Shown: piece by piece, positions 1 through 7,825 of the stretch | Position numbering within the stretch: the first letter of the stretch is position 1 | Layout: every line of letters starts with the position of its first letter | Assembly: GCA_016901755.1 (NCBI GenBank) | Contig: JACJKV010000008.1 | Span: 1 to 64,000, forward strand | Source of the DNA: Thomasclavelia spiroformis | Lineage (GTDB): Bacteria > Bacillota_I > Bacilli_A > Erysipelotrichales > Coprobacillaceae | DNA: 64,000 nucleotides | Direction of reading: 5' to 3' | Translations under genes and position numbers: made by a program | Notes under the pieces: generated by a model | What the model saw: the letters and a program-made list of their open reading frames with translations, nothing else | The model's database searches: none | What the model was told of the DNA's origin: nothing

Positions 1-27
1 TGATGGTTTCCATAATCTAATTATACC

Positions 28-75
28 AAAAAAGACAATGCCTATCAGTATAATACTGACAACATTGTCTTTTTT
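28..75 (-). terminator. Bidirectional hairpin terminator after the rubrerythrin gene
   Basis: Outer arms AAAAAAGACAATG and CATTGTCTTTTTT enclose an inner CAGTA/TACTG stem. Read on the minus strand the hairpin is followed by a T run, so it can end the rubrerythrin transcript. It also has a T run in the plus direction. Bases 1-27 hold nothing I can identify. Confidence 0.8.
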
Positions 76-128
76 TAGGCCTGTATTAATATTTTATTTC
101 GTTACAGCCTCTTTATCCATTAAGTTTA

Positions 129-719
129 TTATTTTCCAAAATATCTATCTAAAAGACCTTTTAAAGCTTTACCATGACGAGCTTCATCTCTAGCCATTTC
201 ATGTACTGTATCATGAATTGCATCTAAGTTGTTTTTCTTTGCACAAGTTGCAAGTTCAACTTTACCAGCAGTAGCTCCAAATTCACAGTCTACACGCCAA
301 GCTAAGTTATCTTTAGTAGTAGCTTTCATATTAGGTTCTAAATCTTCTCCTAATAATTCAGCAAATTTAGAAGCATGTTCTGCTTCTTCCCAAGCAGCTT
401 TTTCCCAGTATAATCCAATTTCTGGATAACCTTCTCTATGTGCAATTCTTGCCATGCATAAATACATACCAACTTCTGAACATTCACCTTCAAAGTTAGC
501 TTTTAACTGATCAAAGATATATTTTTTATCTTCTTCTGAAATATCAGGATTGTTTTTAACTGTTTTAGCGTAAATTCCATATTCATGTTCTGCAGCAAGA
601 GTTAATTCTCCTTCAACTTTTTTGAATTTATCAGCACCAACATGACATACTGGACATTCTGCAGGAGCAGCATCTCCTTCATAAACATAACCACATACTG
701 TACATACAAATTTTGCCAT
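129..719 (-). CDS. Reverse rubrerythrin (N-terminal rubredoxin domain, C-terminal diiron domain)
   Basis: This 196-residue protein should act as a cytoplasmic peroxide (and oxygen) reductase in an anaerobe. Cys6, Cys9, Cys22 and Cys25 form a rubredoxin-type iron site at the N terminus. A ferritin-like four-helix domain follows, with EEAEH and DEARH diiron ligand motifs near residues 110 and 178. Classical rubrerythrin has these domains in the opposite order, so this is the 'reverse' type known from clostridia. An AGGAG ribosome site precedes the ATG. The gene has its own promoter just downstream of thiN and its own terminator, so it is monocistronic. A near-palindrome between promoter and start suggests repression. 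Confidence in family is high; the exact electron donor is not visible. Confidence 0.93.
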   Translation of the reverse strand: MAKFVCTVCGYVYEGDAAPAECPVCHVGADKFKKVEGELTLAAEHEYGIYAKTVKNNPDISEEDKKYIFDQLKANFEGECSEVGMYLCMARIAHREGYPEIGLYWEKAAWEEAEHASKFAELLGEDLEPNMKATTKDNLAWRVDCEFGATAGKVELATCAKKNNLDAIHDTVHEMARDEARHGKALKGLLDRYFGK

Positions 720-743
720 TTTTCTAATCTCCTTTTCCTCTTT

Positions 744-765
744 ATCATTCCTTAATAAGAATGAT
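744..765. promoter_or_regulatory. Inverted repeat in the rubrerythrin leader, candidate operator
   Basis: ATCATTC and GAATGAT arms of 7 bp are separated by 8 bp, between the -10 box and the ribosome site of the rubrerythrin gene. The position suits repression by an oxidative-stress regulator, but the sequence does not match the PerR box well enough to name one. Confidence 0.4.
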
Positions 766-774
766 TACTACTTA

Positions 775-802
775 ATTATAACATGTTATCCTATAATGTC
801 AA
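775..802 (-). promoter_or_regulatory. Sigma-A promoter of the rubrerythrin gene
   Basis: On the minus strand TTGACA (797-802) and TATAAT (775-780) are both perfect consensus with a 16 bp spacer. The -35 box overlaps the thiN stop codon, so the promoter is embedded at the end of the upstream gene. Confidence 0.8.
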
Positions 803-1398
803 TTCATATCACTTGTTTTCATCAAAAAAATATCACCATCATTATCTACGGTTATATAATCTTCACTGATTTCATTAGAAACACATAAAGGATCATCATT
901 TTTTAAGCGATATTGATGCAATGGATATTTAGCACCCTTAATTGTCAGCAGACTTTCATCGCTGGCAAAGAAGGAAATATACTGATATCCCCCACTGTCA
1001 ATTTGATGATGTCCTGGTTTTAAAAGCGAAATTTCATTTTGACGATCAATAATTCTGATTTTGACATCTCGGTATTTACGCAGCAGACACATCACCGCCA
1101 TAAAGTGATCTAAACGTCCACCAGTAACTCCATATAATTCAATTTCATCATATCCCATATCTATCGCATAATCGATAGCTGCATGTGTATCAGTTACATC
1201 TTTTCTGGTTGGTAAAATCTTTAACTGCAGGTTCTGCAAGGAAGCTCTATCGTGTAAAGAATCGAAATCTCCGATTGTAAAAATCGGTGTGATATGCTGT
1301 TTAAGCAGTTCTTCAACACCATGATCAACACCGATATAATCAATATTATGCGGCAACTGATAATTTTCCAGATGAGTTGCACAAATACCTATTTTCAT
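799..1398 (-). CDS. thiN: Thiamine pyrophosphokinase
   Basis: The enzyme transfers pyrophosphate from ATP to thiamine to make thiamine diphosphate. The 199-residue length is slightly short of the usual 210. Family motifs are visible: GDFDS near residue 43, KDVTDTHAAIDYA in the middle and GVTGGRLDH near residue 93, the last forming the substrate and Mg-ATP site. It overlaps the end of rpe by 4 bp and is the last gene of the rsgA-rpe-thiN block, as in Bacillus subtilis (yloS). No TPP riboswitch precedes it, so expression probably follows the operon. Confidence 0.92.
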   Translation of the reverse strand: MKIGICATHLENYQLPHNIDYIGVDHGVEELLKQHITPIFTIGDFDSLHDRASLQNLQLKILPTRKDVTDTHAAIDYAIDMGYDEIELYGVTGGRLDHFMAVMCLLRKYRDVKIRIIDRQNEISLLKPGHHQIDSGGYQYISFFASDESLLTIKGAKYPLHQYRLKNDDPLCVSNEISEDYITVDNDGDIFLMKTSDMN

Positions 1399-2045
1399 CT
1401 TAATGAATCTATTCTTTCCTGATAGTTATCACTATTAAACACATAGCTTCCCGCAACCAGCACATCAGCCCCTGCCTCTTTACATTGACGCGCAGTTTCT
1501 TCATTGATACCACCATCAACTTCAATCAGATAATGATAAGCATGCTTCGTTCTGATCATTTTTAAATCGGCAATTTTCTGCAGTGATGATGAGATAAATG
1601 ACTGTCCACCAAAACCAGGTTCTACCGACATGACCAGAACAACATCCAGCATTTCCAGATACTCTGCAATGCTGTCAATATCACTTTGAGGTTTGATACT
1701 GATTCCAACCTGTACATGACGTTCTTTAATATGTGTAATCAGCTGACGTGTTTTTAAGGCATCGTCCATTGCTTCAATATGGAAAACGATGAGTGATGCT
1801 CCACTGTCAATAAAGTGATCGACATACTGCATTGGATCACTGATCATCAGATGAACATCCAAAAACATGTGAGTTACATTTTTTACATTTTTCAGAATTC
1901 CATAACCAAATGAAATATTGGGAACAAAATGTCCGTCCATGACATCATAATGGATCCAATCGGCCTTTGCCTTTTCAATGGCCTGTATTTCTTCTTTCAG
2001 GCATGCAAAATCAGCCGAAAGCAATGAAGGTGCTATCTTAATCAT
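1395..2045 (-). CDS. rpe: Ribulose-phosphate 3-epimerase
   Basis: It interconverts D-ribulose 5-phosphate and D-xylulose 5-phosphate in the pentose phosphate pathway. It is a TIM barrel with the signatures IAPSLLSADF, DVMDGHFVPN, VEPGFGGQSF and EVDGGI, which carry metal and phosphate ligands. I choose the ATG at 2045 rather than the upstream in-frame codon at 2075: AAAGGA lies six to eight bases before it and the N terminus then matches the family (216 residues). The start overlaps the rsgA stop by 8 bp, suggesting translational coupling. Confidence 0.95.
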   Translation of the reverse strand: MIKIAPSLLSADFACLKEEIQAIEKAKADWIHYDVMDGHFVPNISFGYGILKNVKNVTHMFLDVHLMISDPMQYVDHFIDSGASLIVFHIEAMDDALKTRQLITHIKERHVQVGISIKPQSDIDSIAEYLEMLDVVLVMSVEPGFGGQSFISSSLQKIADLKMIRTKHAYHYLIEVDGGINEETARQCKEAGADVLVAGSYVFNSDNYQERIDSLR

Positions 2046-2925
2046 AATAATGTTCCTTTCTTTTTTTGATTTCACTTAACATCGTTAAATAATGTTCATA
2101 ACGTTCTCTAGAAATAAGCTGGTCTTCCACTGCCTGTTTAACGGCACACTGCGGTTCACTGTCATGCAGACAGCCTTTGAATTTACAGTCATAAGAAAAC
2201 TCAGCAAAATCATGAAACGCTACCGCAGCTTCGACCGGTTCCATTTCCAGATCTAAAGATGAAAATCCCGGCGTATCAGCTACGTAACCATCATACATTG
2301 AAATCAGTTCAACATGCCTGGTCGTATGTTTACCACGACCTAATGCCTGAGAAATTTCATTAGTTTCTAAATGCAGATCAATGTTTAAAGCATTAAGCAG
2401 ACTGGATTTGCCTACACCACTTTGTCCGGTTATGACTGTGACTTTATCTTTAAACAATTGTTTGATTTCATCAATTCCCTGATTATATTTGGCACTGGTT
2501 TCAATCACAGTATAGCCTGCTTTTCTATAATCAGCAATATACTCCCTGATACGATCATCACTTTCAATATCCATTTTTGAAATAACAATAATTGGAATAA
2601 TATCATGATGTTCAATTAAAAGCAGAAATTTATCCAGCAAAACGCTAGAAAAATCAGGTTCACTTCTGGAAAAAACCAGTAATGCCTGATCAACATTAGC
2701 AATAGGGGGACGTTTCAGTACATTTTTCCGATCCAGAATTTTCATCAGGTAACCATCATCATGGTTACCTTTTTGAAATTCTACAAAATCCCCCACAACT
2801 GGTTTTATATCCTGTTTTCGAAATTTACCTCGAGCTCGACACTGATAGATATCTTGACCATCATCAATATAGTAAAATCCTGCCAGAGCCTTGATTATAC
2901 GGCCTTTTTCATAATTATTCGTCAT
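2038..2925 (-). CDS. rsgA: Ribosome small-subunit assembly GTPase RsgA
   Basis: This circularly permuted GTPase checks late 30S maturation. The 295-residue protein has an N-terminal OB fold (about 1-70) and a GTPase core with ISKMD (G4), the P-loop GQSGVGKSSLLN and DTPGFSS (G3), in the permuted order G4-G1-G3. It also has the GRGKHTT switch and a C-terminal zinc knuckle (CKFKGCLHDSEPQC). It overlaps prkC by 11 bp. In B. subtilis the homologue CpgA is phosphorylated by PrkC, so the linkage with the kinase is functionally sensible. Confidence 0.95.
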   Translation of the reverse strand: MTNNYEKGRIIKALAGFYYIDDGQDIYQCRARGKFRKQDIKPVVGDFVEFQKGNHDDGYLMKILDRKNVLKRPPIANVDQALLVFSRSEPDFSSVLLDKFLLLIEHHDIIPIIVISKMDIESDDRIREYIADYRKAGYTVIETSAKYNQGIDEIKQLFKDKVTVITGQSGVGKSSLLNALNIDLHLETNEISQALGRGKHTTRHVELISMYDGYVADTPGFSSLDLEMEPVEAAVAFHDFAEFSYDCKFKGCLHDSEPQCAVKQAVEDQLISRERYEHYLTMLSEIKKRKEHYYD

Positions 2926-4813
2926 AATAATATATCGTTATTGTCGCTCCTTTTTTCACTGATGATCCACCTTCTGGTGTCTGTTTATAAACAATACCCT
3001 GTTCGCCTTCTTTTTTCTCTCCAGCTTCAGGATTAACAATAAATCCTGCACTTTCCAGATAAGCCTGAGCATCTTCTACCTTTTTACCAATAACATTTGG
3101 TACCTCAACATCATTGCCAATTGAAACCGTTAAAGTAATATGACGGTCACTTTCATCAGGATCTACTTTATAGCCACTAGCCAGACTTTGTTCAATAACA
3201 GTACCACTTTGTTTATCACTGCTTTGTTCTGATTTTGAAACAGTAAAGCCAATAGCTTCCAGTTTAGCTTTTGCTTCATCATAAGTCATACCTACGTAGT
3301 TACCTAAAACCGTATAACTTCCTTTAGATACCGTTAAAGTAATAGTACGGTCTTCTTCCGTTGGATCTTGCTTATATCCTTTTTTCAGACTCTGATCGAT
3401 GACCGTGCCCGCTTTTTCCGAAGAAATTTCCTTCTTGATATTGACCTTGAAGCCCATTTCATCACTTTCCAGCAATTCCGTAGCTTCATCTTCACTCATA
3501 CCGACATAATCTTCTAACACTATATATTTTCCTTTAGAAACAGTTATTTTAACGACATCGCCTTCTTTGATCGAAGTACCGCTTTTAGGATCAGTTTCAA
3601 TGATCTTGCCTTCTTCATATTTATCTGAAAGTTCGGTATAAACAGTTTTATCAATCGTTACTCCATAATCTGATAACAGTTTTTCTGCTTTTTCCTGGGT
3701 CATTCCTACCAGATTTGGCATCACACTGGCTTGCGTATTGCCTCCAAAAAGCATAAAATAAATCGCTATCGCAACAACAAGAATGAACGCTCCTGCTGCC
3801 GCCAGCCATACTTTAGGATTCACTTTTTTCAGCTTAGCTATCCAATCCGTTTTTGCTTTCTTTGTCTGTTTTTGTGGTTTTTCTTCTATCGTTTCCTCTG
3901 CTGGTTTTTCAGGTTCATCATTATCAAATATCTGATGTGGACTGACAACAATCGTTGGATCAGGTGCTTCATGAACAAAAACCAGTTTCTCTTCATCTAC
4001 TCGCGACAGACAGGTTTTTAAGTCATCCAGCATATCTACCGCATTGCTGTAACGGTCATTAAGATTTTTAGCGGTAGCTTTAATAATGATATTTTCAACA
4101 GATTGTGGGATCGTTGGATTAAATTCCAGCAATGAAGGCAAATCTTCCTGCATATGTTTCAAAGCAATATTAACAGGAGATTCACCATTAAATGGAACCT
4201 GCCCTCTTAACAGTTCATAAAAAACGATTCCCAAAGCATATATGTCACTTTGAACCGTTGCCTTTTCTCCTCTGGCCAGTTCAGGAGCCAGATAATGCAG
4301 TGATCCCATGATCACATCGGTCTGCGTAAAATGACTGACCGAAGAAATTGATGCGATACCAAAATCAGCAATCTTAGCAACCCCTGAATCCGTAACCAGA
4401 ATATTCTGCGGTTTTAAATCACGATGAATGATTCCCATCTGATGGGCACGTGCTGTTCCCGATAATACCTGTTTCATGATATCAATGGCTTCCATGACAT
4501 GCAAAGCACCACGTTTTAAAACCAATTCTTTTAAAGTCGTTCCTGGCACATATTCCATGACAATATAATACTGATTATTATCTTCACCAACATCATATAT
4601 TTCAACAATATTTTTATGCGACAGTGCCGCCGCCGCACTGGCTTCTCTTTGGAATCTGGCAATATAAATTGGATCTTTAGCAAGCGATGTTCGTAAGATC
4701 TTAATAGCAATAGTACGATTCAAGATCGTATCTTTCGCCAGATAAACATCCGCCATACCTCCCTGTCCAAGCAAGTCAATAAGTTCATAACGTTCAGCAA
4801 TTATCTTATTCAT
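2915..4813 (-). CDS. prkC: PASTA-domain serine/threonine protein kinase
   Basis: This membrane kinase senses peptidoglycan fragments and phosphorylates wall, division and translation proteins. Residues 9-270 are the kinase: glycine loop GQGGMADVY, Lys38, HRDLKPQN with catalytic Asp132, DFG at 150 and APE near 176. A charged linker leads to one membrane span at about 336-356. Four extracellular PASTA domains fill 362-632; the last resembles a canonical, less repetitive PASTA, while repeats two and three resemble each other closely. Its phosphatase prpC lies 1 bp upstream. The length matches B. subtilis PrkC, which has three PASTA domains plus an Ig-like end. Confidence 0.95.
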   Translation of the reverse strand: MNKIIAERYELIDLLGQGGMADVYLAKDTILNRTIAIKILRTSLAKDPIYIARFQREASAAAALSHKNIVEIYDVGEDNNQYYIVMEYVPGTTLKELVLKRGALHVMEAIDIMKQVLSGTARAHQMGIIHRDLKPQNILVTDSGVAKIADFGIASISSVSHFTQTDVIMGSLHYLAPELARGEKATVQSDIYALGIVFYELLRGQVPFNGESPVNIALKHMQEDLPSLLEFNPTIPQSVENIIIKATAKNLNDRYSNAVDMLDDLKTCLSRVDEEKLVFVHEAPDPTIVVSPHQIFDNDEPEKPAEETIEEKPQKQTKKAKTDWIAKLKKVNPKVWLAAAGAFILVVAIAIYFMLFGGNTQASVMPNLVGMTQEKAEKLLSDYGVTIDKTVYTELSDKYEEGKIIETDPKSGTSIKEGDVVKITVSKGKYIVLEDYVGMSEDEATELLESDEMGFKVNIKKEISSEKAGTVIDQSLKKGYKQDPTEEDRTITLTVSKGSYTVLGNYVGMTYDEAKAKLEAIGFTVSKSEQSSDKQSGTVIEQSLASGYKVDPDESDRHITLTVSIGNDVEVPNVIGKKVEDAQAYLESAGFIVNPEAGEKKEGEQGIVYKQTPEGGSSVKKGATITIYYYDE

Positions 4814-4814
4814 G

Positions 4815-5546
4815 CTACATGCCTCCTTCTATCAATACAACAGCAATATTATCACTGCCACCATGTTCATTAGCCTGGTCGATCAGTTGATGGACTTTAT
4901 TTTTTACCTGATCTTCCTTATTTAAAATACTCAGTATTTCTTCATCAGAAAGATTATTATAGAGTCCATCACTGCAAATCAGAATATTTCTGCCATTCAG
5001 CTCTGCCTTATTCATATCTGGAACAATATTCATTTCAGCACCAATAGCCTGCATCAGAATATTTTTCTGACGATGATTTTTCCCCTGTTCTTTAGAGATT
5101 GCTCCTCTTTCAATCAGCTCGTTGACCAGTGTATGATCTTTCGTGATCTGCTGTAAGCCATTTGCATCATATAAATAAATGCGGCTGTCTCCTACATGAC
5201 AGGTATATACCAGATCATCCATGACAACTGCAATAGCAACGGTCGTTCCCATTCCTTTAGTATCTTCATCCATATTCGCCATTCTTTTGACGATCTGATG
5301 CGCTTCTAAAATAGTATCAGTCAGCCAGTTTTGAACCTCTTCTTCATCAATAAAAGGGGGAATACCTCTAAAACAGGTCAGAATATGATCTTCAACCACA
5401 TGTGAAGCAATCTCTCCAGCTTTATGACCGCCCATACCATCACAGACCAGACCTAAGATCTGATCTTTACCATTAATGGCAGCCACTGCCTGATCCTGAT
5501 TCTTATTTCTAACCTTTCCAATATCTGTTAATGCAAAGTACTCCAT
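4815..5546 (-). CDS. prpC: PP2C-family protein serine/threonine phosphatase
   Basis: This cytoplasmic, Mn/Mg-dependent phosphatase reverses PrkC phosphorylation. The 243-residue protein shows the PP2C metal-binding motifs GLVCDGMGGHKAGE near residue 35, CHVGDSRIYL near 115 and ICSDGLYNNL and SDNIAVV towards the C terminus. It begins inside the rlmN stop codon (TAATG overlap) and is followed after 1 bp by the kinase start, so the pair should be made in fixed proportion. Confidence 0.94.
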   Translation of the reverse strand: MEYFALTDIGKVRNKNQDQAVAAINGKDQILGLVCDGMGGHKAGEIASHVVEDHILTCFRGIPPFIDEEEVQNWLTDTILEAHQIVKRMANMDEDTKGMGTTVAIAVVMDDLVYTCHVGDSRIYLYDANGLQQITKDHTLVNELIERGAISKEQGKNHRQKNILMQAIGAEMNIVPDMNKAELNGRNILICSDGLYNNLSDEEILSILNKEDQVKNKVHQLIDQANEHGGSDNIAVVLIEGGM

Positions 5547-6568
5547 TATATCACCCCGCTACGTTTCGCTCTTAACTGTCCACAGGCTCCATCGATATCA
5601 CGACCATGTTCTTTCCTTAAAGTACAGTTGACCTTAAGCCTTAACAGTTCATCTTTAAATTCCTGAACATGCTCACTGGCACGATAGCCGTGTTCATCTA
5701 CACTATTATAAGGAATGAGATTAATATAGACATTAAGACCTTTAACATAATGTGCCAGCTGACGGGCACAGGCTAACGAATCATTGATACCATCTAACAG
5801 AATATATTCAAATGTTACACGGCGATTCGTTGTTTCAATATATTTTCTGATACTTTCTCTTAATTTGTCCATATTATAAACTTTATTAATTGGCATCAGC
5901 TGATTTCTAATATCATCATTAGGTGCATGCAAAGAAATCGCCAAATTGGTTTGCAATCCTTCATGACTGTACTGTTCGATTTTAGGCACCAGTCCACATG
6001 TTGAAATTGTAATATGACGTGCGCCAATAGCCAAGCCATGGGGATGATTGATGATCCTTACAAATTTCATCACTTCATCATAATTATCAAAAGGTTCTCC
6101 AGTTCCCATCACAACAACATGGGAAACACGGATCTGTAAATCACGCATAACGCTCATGACCTGATTGACCATTTCTCCAGCTGTCAGGTTTCTTTGTTTT
6201 CTTAACAGACCGCTGGCACAGAATGAACACTGCATATTGCAGCCTACCTGACTGGTTACACATAATGATTTTCCATAATCATGGATCATTAATACTGATT
6301 CGATCAGATGTCCATCTTCCAGTTCAAACAGATATTTAGTTGTCCCATCACTAGATACCTGTTTTTCTCTGATTTTCAAAACATCGATGTTCATTTCCAA
6401 AGCCAGCTGTTCTCTAAGTTCTTTAGATACATTGGACATTTCCTGAAAATCAAAGGCATTTTTCGTATAAAGCCATTGAAAGACCTGTTTGGCACGAAAT
6501 GGTTTTTGGGAAATACTTTCAAAATACTGTGTTAAATCTTCTAATGAGTAATTATATATATGTTTCAT
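5546..6568 (-). CDS. rlmN: 23S rRNA (A2503-C2)/tRNA (A37-C2) methyltransferase RlmN
   Basis: This radical-SAM enzyme methylates A2503 of 23S rRNA and A37 of some tRNAs. The CX3CX2C cluster motif is at Cys110, Cys114 and Cys117 and the second catalytic cysteine is in ACGQL at about residue 329. The length of 340 is normal. It follows rsmB by only 4 bp and overlaps prpC. The Cys329 context and the absence of Cfr-type features favour RlmN over the resistance enzyme Cfr. Confidence 0.95.
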   Translation of the reverse strand: MKHIYNYSLEDLTQYFESISQKPFRAKQVFQWLYTKNAFDFQEMSNVSKELREQLALEMNIDVLKIREKQVSSDGTTKYLFELEDGHLIESVLMIHDYGKSLCVTSQVGCNMQCSFCASGLLRKQRNLTAGEMVNQVMSVMRDLQIRVSHVVVMGTGEPFDNYDEVMKFVRIINHPHGLAIGARHITISTCGLVPKIEQYSHEGLQTNLAISLHAPNDDIRNQLMPINKVYNMDKLRESIRKYIETTNRRVTFEYILLDGINDSLACARQLAHYVKGLNVYINLIPYNSVDEHGYRASEHVQEFKDELLRLKVNCTLRKEHGRDIDGACGQLRAKRSGVI

Positions 6569-6572
6569 AATC

Positions 6573-7823
6573 TTATCCTTTTTTCATTTTACATATAAAG
6601 AAACCATCACTATGATATTCAAAATTAAGAATTGTTTTTTCATAAAGAACTTTCATATCCGGATGTTTTCGTATAAAACGATCTATCATATATTCATTTT
6701 CTTTTTTATTAATCGTACAAGTACTATACACCATTGTACCATTAATCTTCAATAAATCATACGCATTTTCCAACAATTTTGCCTGTAAAGGAATCAGTTC
6801 ATCCATCACTGCAGAATCATGAAATTTAATTTCTGGCTTTCTTTTCAAAACGCCAAAACCAGAGCAGGGAGCATCCAGTAAAATACGGTCAAAGGTTTCT
6901 TTGGCGTAAATTTCGCTCAGTTTTGTCGCATCAAAGGTATGAACCTGAACATTGGTAATGCCTAATCTTTGACAGTTATCTTCAATCAGTCTGGCTTTAT
7001 GTTCATACAGATCATACACTTCGATTTGTCCACTATTGGCCATGAGCTGGGCCAGATGTGTTGTTTTACTGCCAGGAGCTCCACACATATCCAAAACATA
7101 TTCACCCGGTAGAGGCGCTAAAGTCAAAGCCACAAGCTGACTTGATTCATCCTGTACCGTAAGGAGACCCTGCTGATAGGCTTTCGTTTCAGCAATATTG
7201 CCATGACGGTATAAAACCGCATCTTTTGACAGTTTTCCTGGCAGAAAGTTGCTGTCTTGAAGAATATTTTCAACAGTTGTTTTTAAAGTGTTGACCCTGG
7301 CAGTGCGAAGTGGGACCTGATTATCTTCCAGACATATTTTCTTTGCCGTATCAAAGTCATACTGACTGCTCAACATTTTCACCATCCACAAAGGGTGTGA
7401 AGTTTCGATTGACAGTTTCCTGAAATCATCCAGTTCTTCTGTCGAACGTAACGGATTTCTGATAAACTGCCGCAAAATCGCATTGACAAACTGTCCGGCA
7501 TGATAATTATCCTGCTTGGCCAGTTTGACGGCTTCGTTGATAATCGCATAATCGGGAATCTTATTTAAATAAATCAGCTGATACAGTGACATATACAATA
7601 ATGTCCTGATTTTACGTTTAACTTTTTTATGGGCGATATAAGGTTCAAGCTGATATTGAATATATAAAAGATTCTGAATCGTCCCATAAACGATCTTGGT
7701 ACACAGATCTTTATCCTGTCGACTCAACTGACTGTTTTTCAGAATTTCATTGAGGGCCAGATTAAGATAGCTTTGATCTGTAAAATATTGATTAAGTATC
7801 TGAAATGCATGTTTTCTTGCCAT
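6573..7823 (-). CDS. rsmB: 16S rRNA (cytosine-967-C5)-methyltransferase RsmB
   Basis: The protein has an N-terminal NusB-like RNA-binding domain (about 1-130) and a C-terminal SAM methyltransferase domain. SAM motif I is LDMCGAPGSKTTH, the DAPCSG loop holds one conserved cysteine and STCT holds the nucleophilic cysteine. The 416-residue length is somewhat short of the usual 430-450. It starts 2 bp after priA. In most Firmicutes def and fmt sit between these two genes; here they are missing. Confidence 0.94.
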   Translation of the reverse strand: MARKHAFQILNQYFTDQSYLNLALNEILKNSQLSRQDKDLCTKIVYGTIQNLLYIQYQLEPYIAHKKVKRKIRTLLYMSLYQLIYLNKIPDYAIINEAVKLAKQDNYHAGQFVNAILRQFIRNPLRSTEELDDFRKLSIETSHPLWMVKMLSSQYDFDTAKKICLEDNQVPLRTARVNTLKTTVENILQDSNFLPGKLSKDAVLYRHGNIAETKAYQQGLLTVQDESSQLVALTLAPLPGEYVLDMCGAPGSKTTHLAQLMANSGQIEVYDLYEHKARLIEDNCQRLGITNVQVHTFDATKLSEIYAKETFDRILLDAPCSGFGVLKRKPEIKFHDSAVMDELIPLQAKLLENAYDLLKINGTMVYSTCTINKKENEYMIDRFIRKHPDMKVLYEKTILNFEYHSDGFFICKMKKG

Positions 7824-7825
7824 AA

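Noticed and set aside
744-780. PerR box at the rubrerythrin promoter
   Set aside because: The palindrome ATCATTC-N8-GAATGAT does not match TTATAATNATTATAA, and the TTATAAT here is explained by the -10 box.
5546-6568. Cfr resistance methyltransferase
   Set aside because: Length, N terminus and position in the prkC neighbourhood are those of housekeeping RlmN.
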